Positions 1-7,621 of a stretch of DNA of 50,640 nucleotides are shown piece by piece (within the stretch, counting starts at the first letter, position 1; each line of letters begins with the position of its first letter). This DNA comes from a virus: the IMG/VR virus record IMGVR_UViG_3300020394_001687, positions 1-50,640 of that record, one strand, 5' to 3'. A program made the translations under genes and the position numbers. The notes under the pieces were generated by a model. The model made no database searches and was not told the origin of the DNA. It was given only the letters and a program-made list of their open reading frames with translations.

Positions 1-868
1 AAACGCTTCCAATTCTACTAAGAGGAGTTCTAGCCAAAGGCACATCAAGCGTAAAGTTTTGAATGTGTGACGCTTTATTTCCTTCGATGTAAGCTCCACC
101 CATTTGGGAAGCTTCTCCAGAAGGTTGCGCAGCATCAGCGGGTCCTGGGTTTCCAGCGTCGTTAAAGTTGATCGTAATATCTCCTGGGCGAACACAAGCT
201 ACATCGTAGTCGTTAGCTTTAGTTCCAGTGTCAGAAGCCATTGGGAATTGATGCAAGTTACCAACAGCATTAACTCCAGCAGCGCCTTGAGGATATTTAA
301 ACGAACCATCTTTATTATTAACGCAAGGATTCTTAATATTTTCTCCAGAACCTTGGAAAATGATATTTGAAGCTTCTACCGAAACCGAAGATGAAGGAAT
401 ATCTCCTACAGCCGCTTCAAGACTATAACTAGTTACAGAACCGTTTCCGATTCCAATAACACCTTCTTGAGTTCCAGCTGGTTCTGCACCTAAGTCGTCT
501 CCAGCCTCACTAACAGCGATGTAGTAGTTCTTTTCATCAACAGCTCCAGTCATAAATCCAGAAATTGCTTGCTTCAAGTTTGAAGTAGTGGAAGACCTGT
601 CAGTGGTCATCGTAAATCCCAAAAGCTTTTCATTTCTTCCGCCATGAGCGTAGTAGGAAAAGTCAAGACTTACTGTGGGGGGTTCGATAATTTTTCTTTC
701 GATGGCGGACAATTGGCCGAATTCATTAACATCAGTTCTGTTCAATTCGACTCCATGAGAAATGTCCTGCACTCGGAGAAGCTGATCACTATTGCTCAAG
801 CGGTGGTGACCACTTGCTTCTTTAGTAAAAAGAGCTTCTGATTGGTATATTACTCTGTTTCTAGCCAT
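1..868 (-). CDS. Major tail (tube) protein, C-terminus cut by window edge
   Basis: An open frame starts at ATG 868 and runs off the left edge, leaving at least 289 residues. The N-terminus (MARNRVIYQSEALF) is followed by a stretch with VELNRTDVNEFGQ and LDFSYYAHGGRNEKLLGF, then a Gly/Ser/Ala-rich region. This composition and its place downstream of the head genes fit a tail tube subunit. It has its own 87-nt upstream gap, suggesting separate strong expression. The tail-tube call rests on context and general sequence character, not on a diagnostic motif; another abundant tail or fibre protein is possible. Confidence 0.6.
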   Translation of the reverse strand, partial: MARNRVIYQSEALFTKEASGHHRLSNSDQLLRVQDISHGVELNRTDVNEFGQLSAIERKIIEPPTVSLDFSYYAHGGRNEKLLGFTMTTDRSSTTSNLKQAISGFMTGAVDEKNYYIAVSEAGDDLGAEPAGTQEGVIGIGNGSVTSYSLEAAVGDIPSSSVSVEASNIIFQGSGENIKNPCVNNKDGSFKYPQGAAGVNAVGNLHQFPMASDTGTKANDYDVACVRPGDITINFNDAGNPGPADAAQPSGEASQMGGAYIEGNKASHIQNFTLDVPLARTPLSRIGSV

Positions 869-955
869 AATTTTAATCTTTAAATTTAATAAGGTTAAGG
901 TTAACCTATATTACATGGCCAAACCCAAAATGAGAACTTTTTTTTTAAATATTAC

Positions 956-1867
956 CTAATAGCTGTCTGAACGAGGTTTTCTTATAGATGAAATTTCAAA
1001 ATCTATAAAACCAATTCTTAGGCCCTGAGGTATTTGTGTACCCGATCTATCAAACAATTTAGATACAATAACTCTGTCTATAAATGCAGGAAACCTTGGC
1101 CCCTTTTTATTTTTAATAAAATCTGGATAACTATATGGAAAATTTTTAACATGATAGAATTCTCCAAATGGAAAATCTTCAAACTCTACCATCTCAAATT
1201 GAGTTTTTTGCGCATCTCTAAAAAGTGAAAGGGTTGCATCAAGACTATAATTACTGTCCGTTATAAGTACTACTCTAATAACTGTGCGAGTATCATCTAC
1301 TCCTCCAAAAGCCCAAGGTTCATTTGAAGAAGAATTAAGGCTAATGAAAGCTGCGGGTAAACTATATTTTTTATCACCAAGTTCTGCCTGCTGCTTAAGA
1401 TAAGTTGGTTCCCCAACAACATCACTGAGTATAAAATCATTTTGAAGAAGTAACTGCTCCTCGGTTTCATTGGTTATATATACATTAATTTCTTTTCTTT
1501 TAAAATGTCCGCTAATATTTTTATTTATTAAATCTATACCGCCGCTATCTTTTCCTTTTACAAGCACCCTGCCTTCATTATGATCAATTATTAATCCATA
1601 TGTTGCATCTTTCTGAGGAACAAATGCGCCATCAATATATATACCAGATGGCTCGGATGCTCCATTTGCTACAAGCTGTCTGTCCGCACAATAATACGCG
1701 TCATAATTTTCAGGAACATCAAGTCCAGCACCTTCGGGACCCCTAACAACAACATCAAAATCTTGACCATGAATTGGTTGCGAGTAAGCCTCAGATTTCC
1801 TCGTCAACCTATCATCAAACCATAAATAAAAACTAGACTGCAATAAATGATCGAATTGTTCTTTCAT
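956..1867 (-). CDS. Unassigned virion protein, neck/tail region
   Basis: A 303-residue protein with no signal peptide or membrane segment. It starts by ATGA overlap with the stop of the preceding gene, so translation is coupled. It lies between head-tail connector candidates and the tail tube gene, where T4-like phages keep neck, tail-completion or sheath-related genes. Mixed beta-type sequence ends with FIDFEISSIRKP. I recognise no family; a neck or tail terminator role is inferred only from gene order. Confidence 0.65.
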   Translation of the reverse strand: MKEQFDHLLQSSFYLWFDDRLTRKSEAYSQPIHGQDFDVVVRGPEGAGLDVPENYDAYYCADRQLVANGASEPSGIYIDGAFVPQKDATYGLIIDHNEGRVLVKGKDSGGIDLINKNISGHFKRKEINVYITNETEEQLLLQNDFILSDVVGEPTYLKQQAELGDKKYSLPAAFISLNSSSNEPWAFGGVDDTRTVIRVVLITDSNYSLDATLSLFRDAQKTQFEMVEFEDFPFGEFYHVKNFPYSYPDFIKNKKGPRFPAFIDRVIVSKLFDRSGTQIPQGLRIGFIDFEISSIRKPRSDSY

Positions 1868-2445
1868 GTTATATCTAGGTTAGATGTTAAATTTTTAATT
1901 AAATTTCCGAGTATTTCTGTCATGTACGGCTTGCCAGACATATCTGAGCTTCTTATGGTTCCCTTTACCTGTATAGCTTTTCCAGACCTACTAGAAGGAG
2001 AGTCTTTTACTAAATATTGTCCGAGCCCAGATATTCCAGTTTCTATTTCTTTTGCCCAGCTTCTACCTGGAGCCCAAGGCATTGGAGTTAGAGCTTCTAT
2101 TTCAGACATGCTTGGTAGACTGATATCAAAAACAACTTCTGTTTCCATTCTAGATGTTTTAATAAATTTCACTCTTAAAGATTTTAAAAGCAATGCCCTT
2201 AAAGCGCTTGTAGGCTTATCTCCAGAATTAAAACCTATAAAAGAAAATAAGTCACCTCCTCCTGGAAATGTAGAACTTCCGCCCTGAAGGTCTCTAGTAA
2301 CAGAGTGATTATCAAACTCAGCAAGCATTTTCATTTTGGTTTTATTCACATCTCTTCTGATCGTTCTTTCTATTGCTCTTCTAAATTTTACAGAATACTG
2401 ACCAGCAATTTCGCGTTGAAGCCCTTTCATGTTAATCTTGGCCAT
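1864..2445 (-). CDS. Unassigned head-tail connector candidate
   Basis: A 193-residue protein with a basic N-terminal helix rich in Arg/Lys (KFRRAIERTIRRDVNKTKMK) and a Gly-rich turn (GGGDLFSFIGF). It starts 1 nt after the preceding stop and overlaps the next gene by ATGA, so it belongs to the virion operon. Length and N-terminal basic helix resemble neck or HK97 gp10-like proteins, but this is a weak similarity and the call rests mainly on position. Confidence 0.6.
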   Translation of the reverse strand: MAKINMKGLQREIAGQYSVKFRRAIERTIRRDVNKTKMKMLAEFDNHSVTRDLQGGSSTFPGGGDLFSFIGFNSGDKPTSALRALLLKSLRVKFIKTSRMETEVVFDISLPSMSEIEALTPMPWAPGRSWAKEIETGISGLGQYLVKDSPSSRSGKAIQVKGTIRSSDMSGKPYMTEILGNLIKNLTSNLDIT

Positions 2446-2446
2446 A

Positions 2447-2899
2447 TCAATCCTTCCTTCTTAAATATAAAACATGATAATGCGGCTCAAAAGGTCCAGT
2501 TTTTCCAGAGTCGCTCATAAGCTCGTATAATTGATTGTCAACTTCTAATTTCGAAGAGGATTTTATATGAAGATACCCTTCATTGTCAATTTTTAGTCTC
2601 ACAGAACCATCTGGTAAAGATAGATTTATTTGAGCGCTAGTTCCAGAAAGCCTATTATGCTCTGTAGTTGTAATATAGTCTATTCTTGCTTTTACAGATA
2701 TTTCAGTAAACTTTCCTAGAGTTCTTTGCTGACTTTTTAGTCTATTGTATAAAGCATTATATGTACTTGTTGTGGTAGCAATAAAAGTTTCTGTTTTTCT
2801 TTTAAATATTTTTATCTCTCTTGCAAAGGTTTCATGCACGTCATCAATAGCAGCACGAATTGACTGCCTCATTTCGTCTTCTACAAGATTTGTTGCCAT
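2447..2899 (-). CDS. Unassigned virion-operon protein
   Basis: A 150-residue protein with an alpha-helical N-terminal half (about residues 1-65, coiled-coil-like, rich in Arg/Lys/Thr) and a beta-like C-terminal half ending PHYHVLYLRRKD. It overlaps the previous gene by one base. Position between capsid and tail tube suggests a connector, stopper or minor structural protein. No family is recognised. Confidence 0.6.
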   Translation of the reverse strand: MATNLVEDEMRQSIRAAIDDVHETFAREIKIFKRKTETFIATTTSTYNALYNRLKSQQRTLGKFTEISVKARIDYITTTEHNRLSGTSAQINLSLPDGSVRLKIDNEGYLHIKSSSKLEVDNQLYELMSDSGKTGPFEPHYHVLYLRRKD

Positions 2900-3489
2900 T
2901 ACGATATTTGTGTTGGCTTTGCACCATGTATATTATATGCAGCAATAAGATCTTCCATTTGACCCCTAGAGTCATTCATTAATTCTCTATACTGCTTTGC
3001 AAAATCATCTAGATCAACCGAAGAGGAATTTGTTGTGACAATCGAGCTACCAGTTAAAGTGTTATACAAAGGCTCTCTTTTGATAGTTGTATCGCCTTCT
3101 TGTATTTCGGTCCAATCACTCATTCCAACAAAATTTGAAGCAGAGGTGCTATTGTTCATTCCTGACCCAGATGTTCCAGTAGGAATTATCACAGATTGCC
3201 CCATTAAAACTTTTCTTGTGGCTTTGGAATAATAATTTACCATGTGCATTTGGGTATATATTGACGCCTCTTCATGCCCAAATGAATAAGATACTGTTTC
3301 TGGTGTGGCAAAGTAACCACTAACAGTACAGAACTCCGTATGAATTCTGCTATTTAATTTTCCTATATTAGAATCTAGCCAGCCCGATATTCTGGTCTCA
3401 TTTGACAGCGTTGGATCGCCATCATATTCATATTCAAAAATTTCGTTCGCTAAGTCGCCAACCTTATAAGCTCCAGTGATATTGTACAT
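2899..3489 (-). CDS. Unassigned head-tail connector candidate
   Basis: A 196-residue protein beginning MYNITGAYKVGDLANEIFEYEYDG. The middle is Ser/Thr/Gly-rich (GTSGSGMNNSTSAS) and the end is acidic and helical. It is the second gene after the major capsid protein in transcription order. That place is commonly held by an adaptor (gp6/gp15-like) protein. The assignment is positional; no decisive motif is visible. Confidence 0.6.
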   Translation of the reverse strand: MYNITGAYKVGDLANEIFEYEYDGDPTLSNETRISGWLDSNIGKLNSRIHTEFCTVSGYFATPETVSYSFGHEEASIYTQMHMVNYYSKATRKVLMGQSVIIPTGTSGSGMNNSTSASNFVGMSDWTEIQEGDTTIKREPLYNTLTGSSIVTTNSSSVDLDDFAKQYRELMNDSRGQMEDLIAAYNIHGAKPTQIS

Positions 3490-3501
3490 TGTTTTTCTGC
3501 A

Positions 3502-3909
3502 TTATTTTTTATTCCAAATGGAATCAATTTTTTTTTGCAATTCAGAATCGGGAGCTCTAACATTATTTACAGGAATGCTTTTAATTTCTTGCGAACCCCC
3601 TTTTGTGTAGGAGTTGAAACCCTTGATAATTTTTTTTCTTAGAACGGTTCGATTTCCACTTGGGAAAATTCCTGCATGAACGGCAAGCTCCCTCATATCC
3701 GTTAAGTTCATGGAAGAAAGACTTTCAACTAGTTCTTGTTCAGTATTAACCCCAAAAGGATTTTTCTTTTTGAGCCCTAGTATCTGATTAAGATCTTGAG
3801 CAAGCTTTACTTTGCTCTCAATTTCGCTTTCTACAGATTCGTCTTTACCATGTATTTGCTCTACAGGTTTCTTCTTTTTAGATGTATTAGTTTTTTTTGA
3901 TTTAGCCAT
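3502..3909 (-). CDS. Small basic protein with SAP/HeH-like motif
   Basis: A 135-residue protein when started at ATG 3909 (MAKSKKTN); an upstream in-frame extension overlaps the promoter and was rejected. The first ~25 residues are Lys/Ser/Thr-rich and disordered. Residues about 70-100 (LSSMNLTDMRELAVHAGIF, then GNRTVLRKKIIKGF) look like a SAP or helix-extended-loop-helix motif, which binds DNA or termini in other proteins. It follows the capsid terminator and has its own TATAATATAAATA element and GGGG-containing ribosome site. Confidence 0.6.
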   Translation of the reverse strand: MAKSKKTNTSKKKKPVEQIHGKDESVESEIESKVKLAQDLNQILGLKKKNPFGVNTEQELVESLSSMNLTDMRELAVHAGIFPSGNRTVLRKKIIKGFNSYTKGGSQEIKSIPVNNVRAPDSELQKKIDSIWNKK

Positions 3910-3920
3910 ATTTACCCCTT

Positions 3921-3933
3921 TATTTATATTATA
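3921..3933 (-). promoter_or_regulatory. Late-type promoter element TATAATATAAATA
   Basis: On the minus strand TATAATATAAATA lies 12-24 nt upstream of the SAP-like gene start, followed by AAAGGGG as ribosome site. A TTGACT sits about 16 nt further upstream. The identical 13-mer recurs before the gene starting at 10463. The second half resembles the T4 late motif TATAAATA; whether it works as a -10 or a late-factor site is inference. Confidence 0.55.
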
Positions 3934-3970
3934 CAATGGTATACACAAAAGTCAATTGCTTGTGAAAAAC

Positions 3971-4000
3971 AAAAGGGTCTGCCTTTCGACAGACCCTTTT
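3971..4000 (-). terminator. Intrinsic terminator after the major capsid gene
   Basis: A perfect 11-bp inverted repeat (AAAAGGGTCTG / CAGACCCTTTT) with an 8-nt loop. On the minus strand it is followed by TTTTGTTTTT, a classic intrinsic terminator. It lies 27 nt beyond the capsid stop codon, which would separate abundant capsid mRNA from the connector genes. Confidence 0.9.
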
Positions 4001-4026
4001 GCGGGGGAGGGGGGGAACAAAGAAAC

Positions 4027-5160
4027 CTAGATCTTGATTCCGTACAATGCACGGTTGTCAAGAATTACTCGGCCTTCCTCCAAAGAACCGTAGTAACCAA
4101 TCTTTCCTTGGCGAACGCTGTACTGATCATCAACGGCAAGGTTCATTTCGGAACCCGTCTCAGAATCAGTTGCAACAGCTCTCCAGAGAGAACTAACTGA
4201 TGCGTCAAGACCGATGATAATTTGGTCGCTCGACGTATTGAAAGAAGAAACGCTGCTTTTACCTCCAGCAGCAGTAACCATGGAGGCGAAAGTATCGTTA
4301 AATCTTCTGTCTTTTCCGAGCTCACTAAACTCTTGAAGGCGAATTCCGAAGAATTCTCCAATTCCAGAGTTATTCCAAAGGCTTTCGCGCATTGAATCAG
4401 TAGCAGCAATCGTAGAATCAGCCAAGCCATTTCCACTGCCCTTTTCAACTTTAACACCAGCAGAGGTGTTAACAGGATTGTAGGCAAGAGAGCGAAGGTC
4501 TTCTACAATTTCAGGAGAAACCAGCAAATCAGTTACTCCACGACTGCTTCCGCCTTCAGGAGTACCTCCGTACCAAGATTTATGAATTCTCTTGGAAAGA
4601 GTGATAAGCTTGTTAAAATCTTCAAGCATGATTCTGCCGTTGGTAGACTCATGAACATGAGAAACTCCGTCGGTTTTTGCTTCGGACAAAGCGCCGAGAA
4701 CAAGATTGGCCGAAGTAGCTTCTTGCTTGATCATGATTTCCTGAGCAAGACGAGTCATGCTTTTTCCGATAACATCCATTCTGGACTTAGAAGCATACCT
4801 CTTGTCGAAGCTAATTGCGCTGTCAAGACGATAGGTAGTGAACTTCATTTCAGAATGAGTCGGTTGGACTTGGTTGGTAGGAAGACCACCTGCAAGAGAT
4901 TGACTCCAGGTGTAAATGTAATCTTCGTCGGTCACATCATAGTAAAGATCCAGAGGAAAACTAGGATTATCTTCAGAATTAAAGCTAAAGCTTTGAAACT
5001 TGTTAGCAAGCGTAGGGGCTTGATTAACTACTTGAGCGAGAACAGGAGCAATAAATTTTGCCAAAGCGGCTTGAGCTTCATAAGCAACATCTCTGTTGGA
5101 AGAAGCCATGGCTTTAACAAGCTCTACTTGCTCGTCAGTATGTTTAAGTGTAATTTCCAT
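4027..5160 (-). CDS. Major capsid protein
   Basis: A 377-residue protein directly after the protease-scaffold and decoration genes and before a strong terminator, the standard place for the main head subunit. It starts with a helical, charged N-arm (MEITLKHTDEQVELVKAMAS). An E-loop/P-domain-like core follows with FTTYRLDSAISFDKRYASKS and a long helix RLAQEIMIKQEATSANLVLGAL. A good AAGGAGAT ribosome site precedes ATG 5160. The HK97 fold is inferred from length, context and helix-beta pattern. Codon use is more even than in early genes, as expected for high expression. Confidence 0.85.
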   Translation of the reverse strand: MEITLKHTDEQVELVKAMASSNRDVAYEAQAALAKFIAPVLAQVVNQAPTLANKFQSFSFNSEDNPSFPLDLYYDVTDEDYIYTWSQSLAGGLPTNQVQPTHSEMKFTTYRLDSAISFDKRYASKSRMDVIGKSMTRLAQEIMIKQEATSANLVLGALSEAKTDGVSHVHESTNGRIMLEDFNKLITLSKRIHKSWYGGTPEGGSSRGVTDLLVSPEIVEDLRSLAYNPVNTSAGVKVEKGSGNGLADSTIAATDSMRESLWNNSGIGEFFGIRLQEFSELGKDRRFNDTFASMVTAAGGKSSVSSFNTSSDQIIIGLDASVSSLWRAVATDSETGSEMNLAVDDQYSVRQGKIGYYGSLEEGRVILDNRALYGIKI

Positions 5161-5174
5161 ATTTTAAAATCTCC

Positions 5175-5813
5175 TTATGTGGCCGTGTTGGCTCCAAATT
5201 CAAATTTTACAACTGCGTAGTCTCCAGCAAATTGATCAGGATTTCCGTTTTGCGAAGCGCGAGTTCCAGTAGCAAGAATCTTGCCCACAGAAGCTGCCGA
5301 AGTTGTCGCTTCACTCTCCAGCTTTCCAGCTACAGTGGTAGAAACTTTAACAGATTTATGCGCAGTGTTCAAAACAGTAAATGCACTAGCGCCAAGAGTA
5401 AAAATTCCTCTTGTTGCGATTGGCACTGCTTCACCAGAAGTTACAGCATAAAGCTCAGCCTTCTTTTGTGGATAACGCAGAAGATTTTCTCCGTTTTCGT
5501 CGTGAGTTAATGTTTGAGCCAGGGTAATTCCAAGCGCTTCAACGCTACTAGTACTAGCAGCTTCAACTTTCATTGGAGCTTCTGGGTAGTAATTTCTAGC
5601 GACGTTTGGATAATCCGAAGGTCCAAGCAAATCAGAGTTTGCGGAAAGACCAATCGGCTCACCAATCTTGGGATTACCAGCTTTCACCTGAACGACCATG
5701 CCAGCATCACTATGTGTTTCCGAAGGCTTCGAGTTAACGGTGCCGTCGAAAGCGAACATATTGATTACTTCATTTTCGTCGTATTGTCTGAATGGTAATA
5801 TTCTAATAGCCAT
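5175..5813 (-). CDS. Probable capsid decoration/stabilisation protein
   Basis: A 212-residue Ala/Thr/Gly/Ser-rich, low-Cys protein lying between the protease-scaffold gene and the capsid gene, 15 nt from the latter. Sequence such as DAGMVVQVKAGNPKIGEPIG and a Thr/Ala/Ser-rich C-terminal part suggests beta-sandwich folding. Small proteins in this slot are commonly head decoration proteins (lambda gpD-like role). The role is inferred from position and composition. Confidence 0.6.
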   Translation of the reverse strand: MAIRILPFRQYDENEVINMFAFDGTVNSKPSETHSDAGMVVQVKAGNPKIGEPIGLSANSDLLGPSDYPNVARNYYPEAPMKVEAASTSSVEALGITLAQTLTHDENGENLLRYPQKKAELYAVTSGEAVPIATRGIFTLGASAFTVLNTAHKSVKVSTTVAGKLESEATTSAASVGKILATGTRASQNGNPDQFAGDYAVVKFEFGANTAT

Positions 5814-5833
5814 AGTTTTCTTTGTTTAGTAAA

Positions 5834-7396
5834 TTAGTATTTAATTGATACATTTTCTCCAGAAAATGCTTTTTCAAATTTTTCGGTTAATGATTCGGCT
5901 TCTGCGGAATCGGAATTATTGTTAGGAATAACCTCTTCGGATTCCTCAACATTTTCCAAAGCAGCGTCAACAACTTCAGCGGTATCTTCAACTTCTTCAG
6001 CAGAAAGTCTTTTTTCTACTTCAGCAGCGATTTTAGCCTCAAGCTCTTCTGCTTGCTTTTGAATAAACTCTTTGTTTTTGTGAGACCATATTTTAGAGAA
6101 CTTGGCTTTGTAATCTGCAAAAGCCTCTTCTCCCTTGTCTACACTCTGAAGCTCAGAAGCGACAATTTTAAGATCTTCTTCATCCAAGTCGTACTCATTG
6201 GAAAGCGATTCCATGCGAGCATTAAAAGCGTCTTGAAAATCTCTTTCTTCGTTTTCTTTCTTGAGTTGATCTAAATGTTCTTGAGCACTCTTAAATTCGC
6301 TAGACAATGCATTATACTTCTCAGTCATCTCGGCTTGAGCATCTTCAAGTTCCTTAGCCTTCGTTTCGGCTTGTTCAACTTGCGATTGCCACTCTGAAGA
6401 CTTTTCGATAATCACATCATTAACGAGTTTAGTAATGCTTGCCACGGCTTCTTCAGAAAAATCGTTTTTGTTACGTTTCTCCTCAAGAAGGGATTCCAAG
6501 CTAGTAATAATTTTTTCAGTGTCCATATTATCTAAAATAATTTCTTTGTTGTCAATTACATCGTTTTTTTCTGTATGAGAACATTTATTTTTAATTTTAT
6601 TTAAAAAGGCATCGTTAGATACCTTAACTTGTTCATTCTTTTCGTCGGAATCCGCAACCAAAACTCCACTAACATCTGCAGCAGGCTTGCTTGTAAAAGC
6701 AACTCCAAGAGGAAAAACCTCGCCAATAACCAATCTGTTTACAGTCCTTCCGTCTTCTAGTTTTCCAGATCCGCCAAAACAAGTTAAATTATCTTTCAAT
6801 TCTTCTGCATCTGTTCCATACTTGACCTCACAATCTTTTAGATCGTGAGATCCAATTGCTACTGCGAATTCATTGAATCCAAGTTCCCAGCTCGTAGACA
6901 CAACAGTCGAAAGTTCGCCGTCTTCATCTCTTGAAGATTCCAGCATGTTTGAGAACTCTGGGCTTGCATTTTTGTATACGACAGCAGCCAATGATATGTT
7001 ATAGGGATCTTTGGTTGAGGATGCATCTTGATCTGACATAATTTTACTATCTTCAAAAGAAGAAAATCCAGATGATACAATATGACCGACAACCTGATCT
7101 CTATTATGCTCTATGTTTGTAGGCTTGTGTATGAAATAGTCTTTGATTGCAACGGCCGTAGAGGAATCTATACCGTCACCGTTTTTATTAAATTTGTTTA
7201 CCACTGCCGCATTAAAGGCAACACCAAGCAGATCTATATTTCTTTCTAGATTAATGTCTTTTGGTATAAGCGGATTGAGGTTTTCTAAAGATGCCTCAGA
7301 TATTTGACCAACATCTACAGGGGAAGCGGATGCAGTAACTTCACAAATTAAAGTAGTTGTATACTTATAAGCGCTTTTTTGAGATGCAGTCTCCAT
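5834..7396 (-). CDS. Prohead protease fused to scaffold
   Basis: A 520-residue protein using ATG 7396 (METASQKSAYKY). Residues ~1-230 look like a prohead maturation protease: NIEHNRDQVVGHI places a candidate catalytic His near residue 97, and STVVSTSWELGF supplies candidate Ser near residues 167-169, as in herpesvirus-assemblin-like phage proteases. Residues ~265-470 are Glu/Lys/Ala-rich coiled coil typical of scaffolding cores, and the tail is acidic. Protease and scaffold are separate (gp21/gp22) in T4 but fused in many phages. It should shape the prohead and then cleave itself and the capsid N-arm. Catalytic residues are assigned by analogy only. Confidence 0.8.
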   Translation of the reverse strand: METASQKSAYKYTTTLICEVTASASPVDVGQISEASLENLNPLIPKDINLERNIDLLGVAFNAAVVNKFNKNGDGIDSSTAVAIKDYFIHKPTNIEHNRDQVVGHIVSSGFSSFEDSKIMSDQDASSTKDPYNISLAAVVYKNASPEFSNMLESSRDEDGELSTVVSTSWELGFNEFAVAIGSHDLKDCEVKYGTDAEELKDNLTCFGGSGKLEDGRTVNRLVIGEVFPLGVAFTSKPAADVSGVLVADSDEKNEQVKVSNDAFLNKIKNKCSHTEKNDVIDNKEIILDNMDTEKIITSLESLLEEKRNKNDFSEEAVASITKLVNDVIIEKSSEWQSQVEQAETKAKELEDAQAEMTEKYNALSSEFKSAQEHLDQLKKENEERDFQDAFNARMESLSNEYDLDEEDLKIVASELQSVDKGEEAFADYKAKFSKIWSHKNKEFIQKQAEELEAKIAAEVEKRLSAEEVEDTAEVVDAALENVEESEEVIPNNNSDSAEAESLTEKFEKAFSGENVSIKY

Positions 7397-7400
7397 ATAA

Positions 7401-7595
7401 TTACTCCCCCAGGGAATCAAAATCTGCCTTGCTACAAAATTTGGCTAACTTTGTGCCATCATCGTCAACTGCAGCAAAACCATATCTCTCAGAAATTTTT
7501 CCGCTCTTGAGAGTGCGTTTATAGATTTTTTTTTCGATTTGATCGGCAGGTATTTGTACCCTAGCTTTTTTCTTTACGTTATAAAATTCTACCAT
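7401..7595 (-). CDS. Small basic protein between portal and protease
   Basis: A 64-residue protein, MVEFYNVKKKARVQIP..., with a highly charged N-terminus and the pattern RYGFAAVDDDGTKLAKF. It ends 4 nt before the protease-scaffold start, so it is cotranscribed with it. Short proteins of this type occur beside portals in other marine-type phages, with no known function. A TGTGTATCATA element precedes the start. Confidence 0.65.
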   Translation of the reverse strand: MVEFYNVKKKARVQIPADQIEKKIYKRTLKSGKISERYGFAAVDDDGTKLAKFCSKADFDSLGE

Positions 7596-7621
7596 AGTAA
7601 TCTATGATACACAAAAAAAAG

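Noticed and set aside
1847-2287. Plus-strand 146-codon frame opposite a connector gene
   Set aside because: Antisense shadow of a gene embedded in a tightly coupled minus-strand operon.
4582-5220. Plus-strand 212-codon frame opposite the capsid gene
   Set aside because: It is the antisense shadow of the major capsid gene, with no promoter, ribosome site or coherent protein character.
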